Source: Phytophthora quininea (taxonomy: Eukaryota; Oomycota; Peronosporomycetes; Peronosporales; Peronosporaceae). From it: a DNA stretch of 64,000 nucleotides. The notes beneath the pieces are model-generated. The model searched no databases and had not been told where the DNA came from. It saw only the letters and a list, made by a program, of their open reading frames with translations. Below are positions 24,357 through 35,191 of the stretch, one piece after another. Numbering within the stretch: the first letter of the stretch is position 1; each line of letters starts with the position of its first letter. Location of the stretch: assembly GCA_011947345.1 (NCBI GenBank), contig JAAVTG010000142.1, forward strand, positions 62,001-126,000, written 5' to 3'. Made by a program: the position numbers and the translations under genes.

Positions 24357-27080
24357 TTATGGCTCCACTTCAACGCGATCGCCCACGCGCAGCCACGTGT
24401 TGTTGCCGGTGCTGCTGCTGCGCGCGGTGAGGAACTGCCCGAAGAAGATGCTGCTCCGCTGCCGTCGGTAGGTGGAGAGCACCTGCAGTGGCTGTCGATC
24501 GAAACGCCCCGTGCGCTGGTCCAGATTGATGACGCTGCAGCGGCTGCACGGACCGGAGACGTCGAAGACTGCGCCCCCATCGCCGATCCGCAGTCGCCCC
24601 CACTGGTCTTCTTGGAAGGAGGCGGCGCAGCCGTCTACGATCAGGTTGGCGCGAAAGGCGTCCTCGTGTACGGCCAAGGAGCTGTCCACGGACTGCAGTA
24701 CGGCGTTGAAGTGGCGGATGCTCTGCCGCGAGATCAGCAAGTACTGCGCCTGGTTGGCGAACCCGATTGTCGGCCTGCTGCGCGGTTGGATTTGACTGTG
24801 TTTTGCCACTCGAGACTCGTCGCTCTCTGGGTTCCACCTCTCTGGAGACTGTTTTGCCGTCAAGGGCTTTGAGCGACCTGCTTTAGAGGCGCGGAGGTGG
24901 TCGCTGGACACTCGCACGAGTGCACATTGTCTCCCAAGCCAGGAGCTCAGCCATTCAGATACTGCGGCTCCCACATCGCGCGCTTTGCAGGCATCGGTGC
25001 ATACGCGCATATTGCGAGAATCGACGTTGTTTTGTTGCTTGGCGATGGAGATGTCTGCACGTAGAGGGATACTGTGCGACGTAGCTAGTTTAGATTCCGT
25101 GGGCGATTCGGTTTTCTGAAGCTGCCGTGTCTCCGAGTTACTCGGTCTAGAGAACGAGATTGTTAGCGTTTCTCGTGCGAGATCGATCACAGGGTGGAAG
25201 AAACAGAGCTCAGGGGCTGTCTTGAGCGTCAGTGCAGAGCTCGTCGACAGGTCCACGATCGCGAACTCTCGATCGAAGAGCAGACCTCGCGACCCAATCG
25301 GCCATTGATCCACCACCATTCCCGCGCAAGATTTTATGGGGAACAGCGTGAGCTTGCACAAATATGGGCGAGGCGAGTTTGTGCTGCATCGGCGCGTGGG
25401 GCGATTCAATTCCATTGTGCCTTGTGCAGGAGCCGATTGATACACAAAATATCTCTCCACGAAATCTACGACCGCCATCACATCTTCGAACGTCGACATA
25501 TACCCGAGAGAAAAACGTATCGCACCAGTGGGCAAGCCATTCACCAGGTCAATATCGTCACCGCAGACGTGTCCAGCCTCGATGTTTGTCATTAAATCGG
25601 ACTCCTTCAGTCCAAGGTAATGCTGACACGCGCCAGGGTTGCAAAAGCAACCCGTTCGCAAGTGAATGTTGTGGATCGCCGCGAGCTGGTGAAACTCGCT
25701 ATACCCAACGTAGCTGCCGTCGGGTCGGAGGAAGTTGCACGCCACGACAGGTCCTTGCCGGTTCGCTTTGCCGTTCATATTCGCGCCGCCATAAATTTTG
25801 CAGCTTGGCTGGCTGTTCCAGTGCTGCAGAGCAGATAGCCTGTTAACAAGTTGACGCCTCAGCGCTGCAGTATGAGCTGCAATGCTGGGCATTCCCAGAT
25901 TTTCCACCACTTGCATTCCATGGCGCAGCGCCAGTATCGATAAGAAAGACTGTGTGCCGTCAGCAAACGGAGAACTGGCATCGTCGTTGGCCTCCACTCC
26001 GCGCGGAACCGAGAAATTGCGGCCAGCTAGGATACTTTTCACTGTTCCCCGCCGAAATATTTTTTATCCAAGTACGACAACGCTGTTCTTCTCGCGATCA
26101 AAGCCCCAAGCCCCGTCGGGTAGCCAAAAATCTTGTAGAACGAAAGTACCACAAAGTCTGGGCGATACACTGACAAATCTAGTCGCTGGGTGGCAACATA
26201 CTTGGCGGCGTCAACCAGAACGAGCCACTTTGTGCCTTCAGGTGCATCTCTGGCGGGCTTCCAGCGACCAGCACGAATTGTCTCCACTAGAGAAAGAGAG
26301 TGCCGCACACCGCTGAAATTGCACTCGGCAGGGAACGCAAACAAACTCACGGGCGTGGAAGAGTCTGTTGATACAGAGCCGTGCTTGTCATGGTGTTCCT
26401 CCTCTAGTGCATCAAGCTCGTCAATACCCACGCATGCTATCGCTGCCCCGCACGAGGCTGCGTACCCTCGAAGGCCGAGAACGCTGGTGTGGGAGTCCAT
26501 GGAGTGGGCGAACGTGCTTTGCTTGCCCCACGGGAAGCTCTCCCCGACCAACTTCAGCGCTGCCGTCGCTCCCGACGTGAAGATCACCGTGTACTGTTCC
26601 TCGTCGGCCGAGAAGAATTGCAGCACTTGGCGTCGCACGGTCTCCATCTTGGCGCTTGTGGACGCTGCGTGGGAGTCGCCCATGGCGCTGTGAGGGTTGG
26701 TGAACAGGCCTCCTTGCAGCTCCCGAAACACCGCATCCAGCTGCGGCTTCGAATACGTCGTCGCGCCCGCATGGTCCAAGTACACGCTCCCTAGCAGCAA
26801 AGCGTCAGTAGCACCAGACGTCTCGTCAGCAGGCAGTCGCTCTACCACAGACCTTCTAGGTGGGGAACTCCGTCGCGCGCATCTTGTCGATCCGCGGCGC
26901 CTCACCATCGCACCCGTAGCCATACGCGCCGTTGCTCTCAGCCACGAACGCCGCCTTGGATGCGCTCATAGCAGAGCTTTTCATCTCGCGGGCGGTCTGC
27001 GTGGCGGCAGAATTGTGAATGCGAACGCGGACCAGCAGGCTGAATGCGAGAGATGTTGAAGGGACCATCACTCTAGTCAT
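24357..27080 (-). CDS. MOCOS: Molybdenum cofactor sulfurase (class V aminotransferase + MOSC)
   Basis: Transfers sulfur from L-cysteine to the molybdenum cofactor of xanthine dehydrogenase and aldehyde oxidase. The N-terminal half is a PLP-dependent NifS-like domain: YLDHAGATTYS near the start, SGATAALKLVGE, and the PLP-lysine segment SFYKIFGYPTGLGALI (near 26120). The persulfide cysteine lies in RTGCFCNPGACQHYLGL (near 25640). The C-terminal half has the beta-barrel and MOSC domains (LTLFPIKSCAG near 25350, and GPCSRCSVINLDQ near 24540). The start at 27080 gives an N-terminus ending YGYG..RIDKMRATEFP, as in the family, joined by a 62-bp intron (26791-26852). One-base breaks at C4 near 26862 and G4 near 26045 need one extra base each. 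It lies tail-to-tail with nothing, 184 bp from the cyclophilin start and 11 bp from the BAR-like gene end. Confidence 0.9.
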
Positions 27081-27091
27081 TGATTTTCATT

Positions 27092-28367
27092 CTACTCTGC
27101 TACTCGACTCTTCAGGCGGAAGACTTTGACCGACGCGATGTTGGGGCGCGAGAGCTGGATTGTCCGGAGCTTCTCACTCAGCTCGTCCTCCTCGACGCTG
27201 GAATGCTCTGGCTGTTGGTTGCTGTCGCCTGATGTCGGTGGAGCCAATTTATCGCCGCCGACGACTGGAACCGCCGCGGCGAGCACTGTTGTCGGTTTGC
27301 TAGGACCTAGCGGCTTCGGGACGGCCACAGCTGCAGGTTGCACTCCTTCCGCTGTCGGAGCAAACGACGGTGGCACGTTGTTGTTGTTGCCGGGGGCAGG
27401 GAGCAGCTTGAGGGCGTCCTGCTCCATCTCTTTCTCGACCATGCCCCTGAAAATCTGCTCGGCTCGGCTGTCAACCACACTGCGGTCGACCTCCCCGGAA
27501 TGGCAAAGTCCGTCGCGTCGGCGTTCTTGGCATAAAAGTTGTGCATGACCTGGCGCACCATCTCCAGCTCGCCATTCAGCATGGTGTCGCGCTCGCTCTC
27601 GTATTTGGCAAACACGCGGTAGAGGTCGAACGTCGCGGTCTGCAGAGCTGATCGCGCCTTCTGCAGCTTCTGTTCGTTGCGCTCCAGTCGTTGTGCAGAC
27701 CCCCGCCATCCTTGCGCTTCTTGATTCGGCAAAGTTTGTGCTCGTACCAGTCGAAGTCGAGCTTGACGTCTTTCCGGTGCGAGATCTGCGACTGCACCGA
27801 CTTCATCGCATTCACGTGGATGTCCAGGAACCGCACGGCTCCGGAAAGCACAGCGTCCTGTGGTAGCACATGCAGGCCCGTTAACCTTCCTCGTCAATTC
27901 CGCTAGCGTTAAATCAGCGTCACTTACGGCGTTGAAAAAGTGGTTCTTGGCCTCTTTGGTCTCATTGATCGCGCACATGGCGTGGCGGAACTTCTCGGCG
28001 TCGGCGCCTTTTCCGACGGCGTCCACACTAACCACGCACCACACGTCTGCCCCCAGACTTGCGCAGGCAGTGCAGTACACCGGCAGCGCCGTAGTGCGGT
28101 AGTGCTCGAGGCTTTGCGGATGTCCAGTAGCTTCTGCAGCAAGCCGAGAAACCGCTGCTCGTGCTGCTCGTAGACATCGTCGGGCGACGAAAGTTGCTGT
28201 CGTACACGATGACCATCAGCTACGACGAAAAAACGAGCTCGGCACAACGCCCACACCTTTCGAAAGCGGCCCGTGAGCTGGTACTGCAATCTGCGCTTGT
28301 GCTGCTGCCACCCGAAGCGTCTGCTCTGCAGCATGGCGCTCACGCCGCCAGCCATCTCGGCCTTCAT
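27092..28367 (-). CDS. BAR-domain-like protein
   Basis: Probable membrane-curvature protein. The best evidence is a long amphipathic helical region: a basic first exon (start 28367) with LQSRRFGWQQHKRRLQYQL, then EQRFLGLLQKLLDIRKAS, then KLDFDWYEHKLCRIKKRKD and KLQKARSALQTATFDLYRV. This is the layout of the three BAR helices, including the charged concave-face Lys/Arg clusters. The C-terminal part is low-complexity Pro/Ala followed by LSEKLRTIQLSRPNIASVKV and ends at 27092. Several introns are likely: one of about 60 bp near 28180-28240, others between 27870 and 28110. The frame also breaks at G4 near 27499 and G5 near 27707. The exact exon map of the middle is not resolved. No SH3 domain is visible, unlike amphiphysins. 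Confidence 0.65.
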
Positions 28368-28601
28368 ATGAGCGACCTCTTTCGCTCTGCTGTCGCGCGC
28401 CAAATGACTCGCTTTGTAGGCCGAGAAGCCTGCATATTAATACTCTTCTGTCGTCCTCGACGCGAAGAAGTCATGCGCATAAGACTTGCCCAACTTTAGC
28501 TTGGTTTCTCTATGCAAAAACGCCTTTCCTCGCCTCGGTTGTTTGGTCGTGGGTCAACCAACGTCTATCAAAGCCAACACGGACAAGTCGCGGAAGGGGC
28601 G

Positions 28602-30245
28602 ATGGCCGAGCCCGGCAACGCGCCCAAGGCGGCCAAGGCAGCACGCAGAAAGCTGCGTAAACACAAGCGCAGCAAGCAGCAGAAAAAGCTATCGCCCAAG
28701 CAGCCGCAGGGCCACTACGCAGACCCCATGTCCCCCATCGCATCCACGCCCATGAAGCGCCAGCGCGCCGGTAGCTACAGCAACAATAATGGCTTGGATG
28801 CAGACAGCAAGTCCAGCAGCTCCAAGAAGACGCCGTCGTCCGCACAACAGAGCAACAGAGTGGACGCTAACGGAGGAGAGAAGCTCCTGTCGCCACGGAA
28901 GTTGTTGGCCGAATTTGACTCGGATGAACCCAAGACCAAGAAGGCGCGGGCGAGTTTGGAGCCTCTAGAGACGAAGCAGAACGTCACTCAGGACACTGCT
29001 GCTGCTGCTGCGGATGCGAGTACTGGGGAGGACACGAACGACGAGTTGTTCTCGCCGGCGCTGAAACCTCCCAAGGCGTCGCGGTCGTCCAGCGTGTCAC
29101 CGTGTAATACTCGGGCGCGGCTGGAATCGAAGTTTGCTGGCGTAACTTCGCCGTCAGTGGAGAAAGAACTGAAAGTTGCTGTGGTCGAGGAAACGACCTC
29201 GCCGGCGGCGCAGGCGGAAGGTGCGGACGAAGATGCTGATGCTGAGCAAGAGTTCAACCCGTACGTAGCGCGGATTTGTTTGGAAATTGATTCGAAAGCA
29301 ACTGATGTGCGGGAGTGCTGTGGTGTGTCTGTAGCTTTTATTTTATGAAGACGCTGCCGAAGTACGAGGACATCGTCCTAGACAAGCGACCAATTTCCTG
29401 CCGGAGCGGTCACGAAATACCCCAAACATTTGCCTGGTACGTTCTCGCTGTTAAATTTATAACTCTGCACTACTCACGAGTTGTCAAACGCAATGCCTGT
29501 CCTTAATTTGCACAGGTGCTAGACTTGGACGAGACTCTTGTGCACTGCAGCGTGGACGAAGTGGAGAATCCCCATCTTCAGTTTCCAGTATGTCATGGGA
29601 AGAGCCTGAATTCCGTCCAACTACGCTAACTGGAAGTCTGCAACAGGTTACGTTTAATGGCGTAGAGTACACGGTCAATGTGAAGAAGCGCCCACACATG
29701 GAATACTTCCTCAAGCGCGTGTCCAAGCTCTTTGAGATTGTGGTGTTTACTGCGTCTCACAAAGTCTACGCCGAGAAGCTGATGAATATGTTGGACCCCA
29801 ACCGCAATCTCATCAAGTGCGAACGGTGTCGACAGATGTAGGGGATTGATATTGCTCACGTGTTGTTGCTGCTGCAGGCATCGCCTCTATCGAGAAGACT
29901 GTCTGGACGTGTTTGGGAATTACCTGAAGGACCTCAATGTGCTTGGACGCGATCTGTCGAAGGTCTTGCTGGTGGACAATTCCCCTCACGCGTTTGGATA
30001 CCAGGTGTGGTCGTGCACGATCACTAGAATGTTGAGCGTTGTGCTGACGGTGCCGCTGCTGCGTCGTGTAGGTCAGCAATGGAATCCCCATCGAAACGTG
30101 GTACGACGATGAGAGTGACGCCGAGCTCCTGAACTTGCTGCCGTTCCTGGAGAGTCTGGTGGATGTGGACGACGTGCGGCCAGTTGTGGAGAAGCAATTC
30201 CAGATCCAGAAGCTCATCGACGCCACGCCCGACGAGATTGTCTAG
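28602..30245 (+). CDS. SCP/CTDSPL2-like Ser/Thr phosphatase (FCP1 homology domain)
   Basis: HAD-superfamily phosphatase of the small CTD phosphatase group. The N-terminal ~220 residues are basic and Ser-rich, probably disordered ([13 protein letters not shown]). The catalytic domain has the [13 protein letters not shown] signature with its nucleophile Asp (29522-29560), [44 protein letters not shown] and [18 protein letters not shown]. It ends [23 protein letters not shown], as in CTDSPL2. Five introns fit GT..AG and phase: 29261-29334, 29437-29515, 29588-29646, 29826-29877 and 30005-30071. A single C run (near 29430) needs one extra base. The start at 28602 is chosen because the frame upstream is not conserved-looking; an upstream in-frame ATG exists at 28512. 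It ends 91 bp before the VPS28 start. Confidence 0.88.
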
Positions 30246-30287
30246 ACTGAGTTGACGCACGAAAGTAAAAAGGCAACAAGTTGAGCT

Positions 30288-30303
30288 CGTTCATTACTGG
30301 CCA
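30288..30303 (+). promoter_or_regulatory. Candidate oomycete initiator upstream of VPS28
   Basis: GTTCATTACTGGCC lies about 45 bp upstream of the VPS28 ATG and resembles the pyrimidine-TCATT initiator described for oomycete promoters. It is a short degenerate motif, so chance occurrence is possible. Confidence 0.3.
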
Positions 30304-30336
30304 AAAACAAAATCCACAGCTCAATTCTCATCAGAA

Positions 30337-31247
30337 ATGGCCTCGTACAACTTCGGCGAGCTGGCGCAGCCTCCATCGTCCTCTGTACGCGCCACGGCGG
30401 TCGCCTGACTGCGCATTGATCCGGCGAGCTAACGTCCTCTGTTGTGTCATGGAGCAGACGACGTACATGGCTCCTCCTCCGGCGCAGCTCAACCGAGTAC
30501 AGCCAAACGCCACTCTGCACATAGCAATTCTTGTCTTGCTGACGATGTGTGTCGACAGGAGATTAAACTGTGGGCGGACACCAAGGACCGCCGCAAGTAC
30601 GAGGACCTGGCAGATCTCTTCGCTATTTTCAAGACCACAGAGCACCTCGAAGCTGCCTACGTGCGCGACGCCATCACCCCCGAAGAGGTATGCATACCTA
30701 TCTATATTTTTCTGTGAAGAAAGCAGTGCATGTGGTGGTAGCTGAAGTTGATGTGGAGCAGTACACGGAGGCATGCACCAAGCTCATCTCGCAGTTCAAG
30801 ACAGCGGAGACGGCACTACGCCTCGGAGGCTTCATTGACAGCGTGGAGAGCTTCATCTCCGAGTACCGCCTGGACTGCCCGCGTGCGCTGGAGCGTCTCG
30901 TGCGCATCGGAGTCCCAGCCACCGTCGTGCACAACACGACCAACCGCAAGACAGACTCGGTCAACGTGGCGCAGACTGTGCAGAACTTCATCACGCTCAT
31001 GGATGTGCTCAAACTCAACATCCGCGCGGTGGACGAGATCCAGCCCCTGCTTAGTGAGATGATGAGCTCTCTTACGATGGTCAGTGGGCTGCCGCCGGAC
31101 TTTGCTGGCCGCGACAAGATTGAAGGCTGGCTGCGGACGATGAACGCGATGCGGGCGTCGGAAGAGCTGGACGAGGAGCAGGCGCGGCAGCTAAGCTTTG
31201 ACCTCGAGCGCGCGTATTCATCGTTCATGGCTTTCCTCAACAAGTAA
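30337..31247 (+). CDS. VPS28: VPS28, ESCRT-I subunit
   Basis: Subunit of the ESCRT-I complex, which sorts ubiquitinated cargo into multivesicular endosomes. The N-terminal core domain shows EIKLWADTKDRRKYEDLADL, LEAAYVRDAITPEE and YTEACTKLISQFKTAE. The C-terminal four-helix domain that binds ESCRT-II/ESCRT-III partners shows NFITLMDVLKLNIRAVDEI, LPPDFAGRDKIEGWL and LDEEQARQLSFDLERAY, and the protein ends FMAFLNK. Three introns fit the phases: 30385-30457, 30497-30558 and 30688-30761. They leave small first exons coding MASYNFGELAQPPSSS and TTYMAPPPAQLNR. All frames are intact. It lies tail-to-tail with the membrane-protein gene, 154 bp apart. Confidence 0.95.
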
Positions 31248-31401
31248 CGATGACAGAAAAGATCATGTGAACACATACGTTGGGGTGAATGGCCCGTGGG
31301 ATTTTTATTGTGGTGATTATCTTCTTGTTTTCTTGTTTACCATATAAAATGAAGTGTGAGCGCACGCATATGTCGAAGGCGCATCAAAAATGCCCGCAAC
31401 A

Positions 31402-33035
31402 TCAACTGCACGTACGCCGTGGCGATTTCGGCAGTTGAATATTAGCAGCAAAAATAGGTTCCTCTTCCGGCTCCAGCATGGGTGAGGCAGGCTCTGATAC
31501 CTTTTCTTCTTCTCCACTGAGTAACCTTGTGCACTTGACCATGGCTGCGTCGAGCTCCAGGCTCATCAGGTCCAGCTCATCTAGCATAGCTCGAAGATCG
31601 GCGTTTTGTACCTTCTTTGAGGTCAATTCCTTGATCGAGAGCACCTTCTTCTCCGGTTTGGCGAATGGCTCCAGCGTAATGTCCATCAAGAAATTCGGCT
31701 CCGCGATGCTGTTCTTCTTCACAGCAAGCATCGGCGGCACCATTGGTGCCAGAGTCGGCGACAAGGGAGGGAACGACTCCATCGTGAACGCAATCTCTTC
31801 CTTTGCGTACTCCTGTTCATCGGCCAACGCGCGCTCCAGCTCGCGCTCCAGTTCGTTTTCATGTTCCAATTCCTGGTTTTCAAATTCCACGCCCACCGTC
31901 TCTATCTCTGGGTCCAGGTACAGCAGCACCTTTCGCGCAGCAACCAGCTCCTGCTCCAGGGCAGGCTCGCCACGTGCGAACTCCACGATCGATTTTCTCT
32001 CTGGGAAAAGCACAGGCAGCGTCGCCACGGGAGCCGAGGTAGGAGGAGCCTCGCGCACGTCCGCTTTTATCAAAACTGCAGCCAGAGGGATGGGGACAGT
32101 TTGTACCGGCGGAGAAGTAGGCTTCAGCTGCACCAGCTTCGGCTCTGATTTAGTCGTCGTCACCGGGAGAACAGACTTTGCTTGCGTCTTCGGTAACGCA
32201 GCAGGCATCTTCGTCTCCTTCTTAGCTGTCTGCTTTTAGGGGCCGGTGTCGCCACTTTAGTCGCAGGCTGGGCCTGAACCTGTTGCCGTTTCTGCTTAAC
32301 CAGTTCTTCAGGCGCCTTTGACTTGGGCAGGGTCTTCAGCGCCGCCTTGTTCGTTGCTTTTTCTCGTCCACTTTCTGCTTGGACTTTGACTCCAGTAGCA
32401 GCCTACTGCGCTGCACCTGCTTGGGCTCCGACTTGGCCCTCGGCTTCTCCACGATCGTTTCCTCCTCTGTCGGCACTGAGAACGAGTTGACCGTCTGCAG
32501 GGGCTTCATGTCCACCTTGTTGAGCGCTGCAAGCGGGCACTCCCCGCCAGCAGCGGCGACGTCTTCCTCTGCGTGTTCAGCCTCTCCGGCCGCGTCAGTG
32601 CCATGGCCGCCACCACTTTCTGCGGCGTGGGGCTGGTTGGCACCACGGCGATCTGCAGGTCTCTCTGCTCCTTGAACGCCCCGCTCTGCGCAATCGACAG
32701 CGTCAGTGAGTAGTCCAGCGCGCCCGCCGCAGCGCCAGCAGTCGGCTGAGGGTCTGCTTGAGGCCCAGCGCATGCGGCCGCGAGACGCCGCTGTGGTGCA
32801 GCAGCGCCATCCCGACGGCCCCCAGCAGCAGTGCGCAGAACAGCAGCGCACTGCCGAAGACGAAGCCGCCCAGCGCCACGGCCGCCAGCAGCTGCAGCGC
32901 GCCTGCCGCCGTCACCAGGCCGCCCACGTGGAAGGTCGGCTTCTCGCCGTACACGTCGCCCGTCAGCGCATACGGGTCGCGCGTCTGCAGCTGGCGCAGG
33001 CGGCGCTGCGTCTTGGTGCTGGCTCGCTGTCGCAT
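31402..33035 (-). CDS. Unknown membrane protein with N-terminal TM hairpin and long charged tail
   Basis: Not recognised. Starts MRQRASTKTQRRLRQLQTRD at 33035. Two hydrophobic segments follow (about 32770-32910, rich in Ala/Leu/Gly, with a short polar turn GSALL..GAVGMALLHH between and after), so a membrane hairpin or two TM helices are likely. The rest (about 400 residues) is soluble: a Lys/Ala/Pro-rich linker, then an acidic Glu-rich helix (LEHENELERELERALADEQE) and a Leu/Asp helix (LRAMLDELDLMSLELDAAM). It ends at 31402. Frame breaks occur near 32727 (GC-rich), 32540 (G4), 32362 (A5) and 32236 (A4); each is at or next to a homopolymer and is most simply a missing base. The neighbour VPS28 is convergent and gives no functional hint. 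Confidence 0.6.
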
Positions 33036-33950
33036 GGTCTACACAAGTCTCGGTCTTCGTCTGCTGCTCGGTCGTCTACTGCTCGGTGGAGCTGCGGGCA
33101 GTCCAGTAGGTACTAGTACTAGCTCTGCGTCAGCTAGTGGGCTCCTCACCCGAGCGAGAGCGTCCGAGTCGTGCGCAGTCCGCCCCAAATCCGCCACTGC
33201 CAGCCGCGGCGTCAACTGCATGGGGCCGATTTTCGTCCGTCGTTAGGAAGCCACTTCTATGCATAGACCGGTTACGCCCATTGGGCAACGGTTACGCTGG
33301 GACTTCTCGCCAATAATTGCAAGGGCGTCGAAGTGCTTGGAGACGCCCTTCCTGCTCCTATGCCAAGACGATGCGATGGCGCCATCTTCCTGGCGCCGAG
33401 CGTCGCACAGAGGAAAAGATGCCGCAAAACGCCGAGCCGCTTGGCAGCGGAACGAGGAGCTCACTGGCTTCCACTATGCCTCTCAGGACTAGGGGTTACA
33501 AACGTGCTGTGTGGACTGGTTGTTGTTGCCGATGTCTTTCAACGGCACAACAAGCAACAAGATAGAGCGAGCAGCGCACCACAGAGCGCTGGCGGCAGGA
33601 TTCTCGGCGCTCGGATTACTTCCGGGTGCGCTGTCGCCACCTTCTTGGCGTAGTGGGGAAAATCGACCGACGTGGTCGAGTCGCGCCTTCCTTTGCCTGG
33701 TGGTCAAAGCTAGTAAAGAAGCAGAGAAGGTAAAGAAGCAAAGAAGTCGAAGCGCATGTGCGTCGGCGTGAGTACTACCATGGTACAGTAGCTAGCATTA
33801 CTCGCAAACCGGCCAAGTACCATGCAGCTGGTCTTATTAATATAAATGCTGCTGGGGCTTTGGATGCTTCTGGAGCTTTGTGCACGGACTTCCGCTCGCG
33901 ATGCATGTTGCACTTTCTCCGCCATTACAGAAGGCAATCTTCACCTTGTC
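33036..33950. other. Intergenic, divergent promoter region
   Basis: About 0.9 kb between two divergently transcribed genes. Open frames here are short, basic and inconsistent, and none resembles a known protein. It presumably holds the promoters of both neighbours. Confidence 0.6.
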
Positions 33951-35079
33951 ATGGCCGAGGACATCGTTCGCGCTCGCGAGGAGGCGCGTCTGGCGCTGCT
34001 GCGAGATGCCAGCGGCCGCACGCGCTGGGCCCCGTACTCTCCGGCCGCTCGCGGTTCTCCCCATGCGTCCGATACTCCGCCCTCGCCCATAGAATTGCAG
34101 ACCAAAGCAGCAGCTTCGGGTGGCGCCGGCCGACTGGACTGGGAGACGTCCCGCTTCTCCGGCGAGCCCGAGTACACCCTCCTCGCCACCGACGCAGACG
34201 CGGAACCCCCGCAGAATGTGTTGCTGCTGATGCACGGACGCGGGGACTCCCACGAGCCTTTCGCTCGCCTCGGGGCGCAGATGGCTCTGCCTCAGACAGG
34301 TTTGCAGCTACAGCGTTGTGGTTGCAGCTTCTAAAATGCGACGACTGAGTTTGCAGTGTTGTGATCCCAGCGGTGGCAGCACTTCGAGCTCCATTGGAGC
34401 TGCCCTTCGGCTTGGGTCACACGTGGATGGAAGATCTGGACGAGCAGGGCGATGTGATCCCGCCTGAGGTTTCTCACGCCGAGCGAAGTCGAAGGTAAGC
34501 TCGTGGGAATTGCGAGCTTGTCTGCTATCGGATACTGGGATGTGCCTGTTGACTTTTGTGCTGGCTGGCTGGCAATGCAGTCTCCAGGCAGCGCGGGACT
34601 TGGTGTGGAGCTTTCTGCAAGTGCTACACGACGTCTACGGGTGGAGCTACTCTCGACTCTTTGTGTTTGCGTTCTCGCAAGGAGCCTGCGTGGCATTCCA
34701 CTTGGCAATGACGATGCCACGCGATCTACGGCTGGGCGGTGTCGTTCTTGTGGCTGGCGGGGCCGTCGTCGGTCCCCACTGTTCTTCTGCCGACGAGAAT
34801 GGTTCTGCTGCAGCAACTCCGCTACTGCAAGTCTCCGGCACCGCAGACACTGTTTACCCGATCGCTCTCGCAGAACGCTCTCGCCGAGATTACAAGAGGA
34901 GGCATCCACAGAAAGCAGCCCACGAGCAATTCGTAAGCGTGGTGCGTCCACGTAAAGCTCATGCGATGATCGACTCTCGCGAGGACATGCAGCAAGTGAT
35001 GCTTTTCTTTTCAAAGCACCTTTATCTACGGAACGTGGAGCTTGAAAACCGCAGCGATGTCGTTGAACTCCAGATGTGA
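33951..35079 (+). CDS. Alpha/beta hydrolase, phospholipase/carboxylesterase family (acyl-protein thioesterase-like)
   Basis: Serine hydrolase of the LYPLA/phospholipase-carboxylesterase type, which removes acyl groups from proteins or lysolipids. The start at 33951 is MAEDIVRAREEARL. Seen in order: NVLLLMHGRGDSHEPFARLG (oxyanion region), ALRAPLELPFGLGHTWMED, the nucleophile elbow FVFAFSQGACVAFHLAM (Ser near 34678), VSGTADTVYPIALAERSRR (acid) and RKAHAMIDSREDM (His near 34962). A catalytic Ser-Asp-His triad is therefore plausible. Introns: 34300-34349 (weak donor GTTTGC) and 34495-34580. The first ~85 residues precede the hydrolase fold and are low-complexity. It ends at 35079, 112 bp from the convergent MCM4 stop. 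Confidence 0.85.
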
Positions 35080-35191
35080 GGTCAATTCGATAGATTATTC
35101 TCACTAGAGGAAACCCAAAGCTGAACAAGTGTCAACATCAAACTCGCGAAAATGAGTCGCCGTAAACGTTTTACTGCTAGTCTGTGCTCGC

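Noticed and set aside
24348..24872. 174-codon plus-strand frame
   Set aside because: Shadow of the MOSC domain of the molybdenum cofactor sulfurase on the other strand.
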